A stretch of 32,229 nucleotides of DNA from Nitrospirota bacterium (lineage in GTDB: Bacteria > Nitrospirota > Thermodesulfovibrionia > Thermodesulfovibrionales > UBA6898), in the NCBI GenBank assembly GCA_016217695.1, contig JACRHE010000024.1, positions 1-32,229 on the forward strand, given 5' to 3'. The position numbers and the translations under genes were made by a program. Positions within the stretch are counted from its first letter, which is position 1. The number at the start of each line of letters is the position of its first letter. Below, piece after piece: positions 31,565 through 32,229 of this stretch. The notes below the pieces were generated by a model. The model searched no databases, was not told where the DNA came from, and worked only from the letters and a program-made list of their open reading frames with translations.

Positions 31565-32229
31565 ATGGGATACAGAGAGAAGTCATATAATCTGCCACCT
31601 TCCGTACTCTTATGGGGCGGTACAGGACAGGCCAGGGTTTTGCGGCCGATCATAGAGTACTATGGATCAGAGGTTGCCGTGGTGATTGACGATACACCCG
31701 GTCTTCCTCCGCCCTTCCCGGACATAGCGCTGTACTGCGGATGGGAAGGGTTTCTTCATTGGCTCAGGGATCAGAACCGCAGCAAGGTCGGTTTTTGTGT
31801 CGCAATCGGCAATCCCCATGGGAGGGCCAGGATCTCACTGCATGAGTCGCTGAAGGCAGAGGGGCTGTCACCTGTAACGCTGGTGCATCCGGCCTCCTGG
31901 ATTGCTCCCAATGCGGTTATCGGAGAGGGGTCCCAGATCCTCGCCGGAGCGGTTATCGAGGCCGAGACATGCATAGGACGGCAATGTATTGTGAATACGA
32001 AGGCCAGTGCCGACCACGAATGCATGCTTCATGATGGGGTCGAACTTGCTCCCGGCGCCACGCTCTGTGGAGCTGTTACAGCAGGTATTAATGCCTGGAT
32101 ATGCGCCGGCGCGACGGTACTTCCCCGAATCAATATAGGTGCTGACGCGGTTGTGGGCGCCGGAGCGGTTGTGACAAGGGATGTGCCTGAGGCGACGACT
32201 GTTGTCGGGATTCCGGCAAGGCCTCTGAA
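31565..32229 (+). CDS. PglD/NeuD-like sugar O/N-acyltransferase (3' end cut by window edge)
   Basis: 221 complete codons are present and the frame is still open at the end. The N-terminal part is a small Rossmann-like nucleotide-sugar domain (SVLLWGGTGQARVLRPIIE, then FCVAIGNPHGR). From about residue 110 it becomes a left-handed beta helix of hexapeptide repeats (HPASWIAPNAVIGEG, ILAGAVI, VVGAGAVVTRDV). H151 in ASADHE matches the catalytic base of PglD. Enzymes of this type acetylate a sugar amine with acetyl-CoA. It starts directly after the aminotransferase stop, so the pair probably acts in sequence: amination, then acetylation. The usual length of 200-220 suggests only a few residues are missing. 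Confidence 0.9.
   Translation, partial: MGYREKSYNLPPSVLLWGGTGQARVLRPIIEYYGSEVAVVIDDTPGLPPPFPDIALYCGWEGFLHWLRDQNRSKVGFCVAIGNPHGRARISLHESLKAEGLSPVTLVHPASWIAPNAVIGEGSQILAGAVIEAETCIGRQCIVNTKASADHECMLHDGVELAPGATLCGAVTAGINAWICAGATVLPRINIGADAVVGAGAVVTRDVPEATTVVGIPARPL

Noticed and set aside
1-32229. CRISPR arrays, tRNA or rRNA genes, insertion sequences, phage genes
   Set aside because: Looked for on both strands by eye; no regularly spaced repeats, cloverleaf-type sequence, transposase or integrase seen.

Overview
The window is a motility and chemotaxis island. It reads as a Gram-negative, diderm bacterium: the cluster encodes a P-ring protein, an L-ring lipoprotein and the P-ring chaperone. Gene order, the sigma-54/sigma-28 promoters and the style of the chemotaxis proteins suggest Nitrospirota (Thermodesulfovibrionia-like) or a related Desulfobacterota-type lineage. 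This placement is an impression from protein character, not a computed one.

Region 1 (1-7400) is a sensory block. It opens with the last codons of a CheZ-like protein. A secreted PstS-like binding protein follows, then a large transmembrane chemoreceptor with a very long helical periplasmic domain and a C-terminal zinc-binding CZB domain, and a first CheB. A good sigma-28 promoter then precedes cheW and a second, conventional chemoreceptor. Region 2 (7400-15000) is the core signalling operon: a soluble receptor-like protein carrying a CheZ-type motif, a STAS protein, CheY, CheA, a 47-residue small ORF, CheW, CheR and a second CheB. Several of these genes overlap by ATGA. Region 3 (15000-17400) has two HDOD proteins, a small basic ORF and a DUF2802-like protein.

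Region 4 (17700-27570) is the flagellar rod/ring/hook-junction operon flgF-flgG-flgA-flgH-flgI-flgJ, then flgM-flgN-flgK-flgL, then a FliK-like and a small FlhB-like gene. A sigma-54 site touches the flgF start codon, and a near-consensus sigma-28 promoter precedes flgM. This fits the usual hierarchy of sigma-54 for basal body genes and sigma-28 for late genes. Region 5 is one minus-strand gene for a TPR plus Ig-like protein with its own sigma-28-type promoter. Region 6 (29080 to the end) has a strong sigma-54 site followed by a sugar C-methyltransferase, a PLP sugar aminotransferase and a PglD/NeuD-like acyltransferase that runs off the window. These probably make an amino sugar used to glycosylate the flagellar filament.

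The least ordinary points are: the duplicated receptor-tip/CheZ-like protein (7565-9457); paired MshEN-like motifs inside CheA; the orphan binding protein beside a giant-domain receptor; late or sigma-54 promoters placed so close to start codons that the mRNAs should be leaderless; FlgJ fused to an M23 peptidase; and the sigma-28-driven TPR/Ig protein without a signal peptide, which could be exported by the flagellar apparatus.
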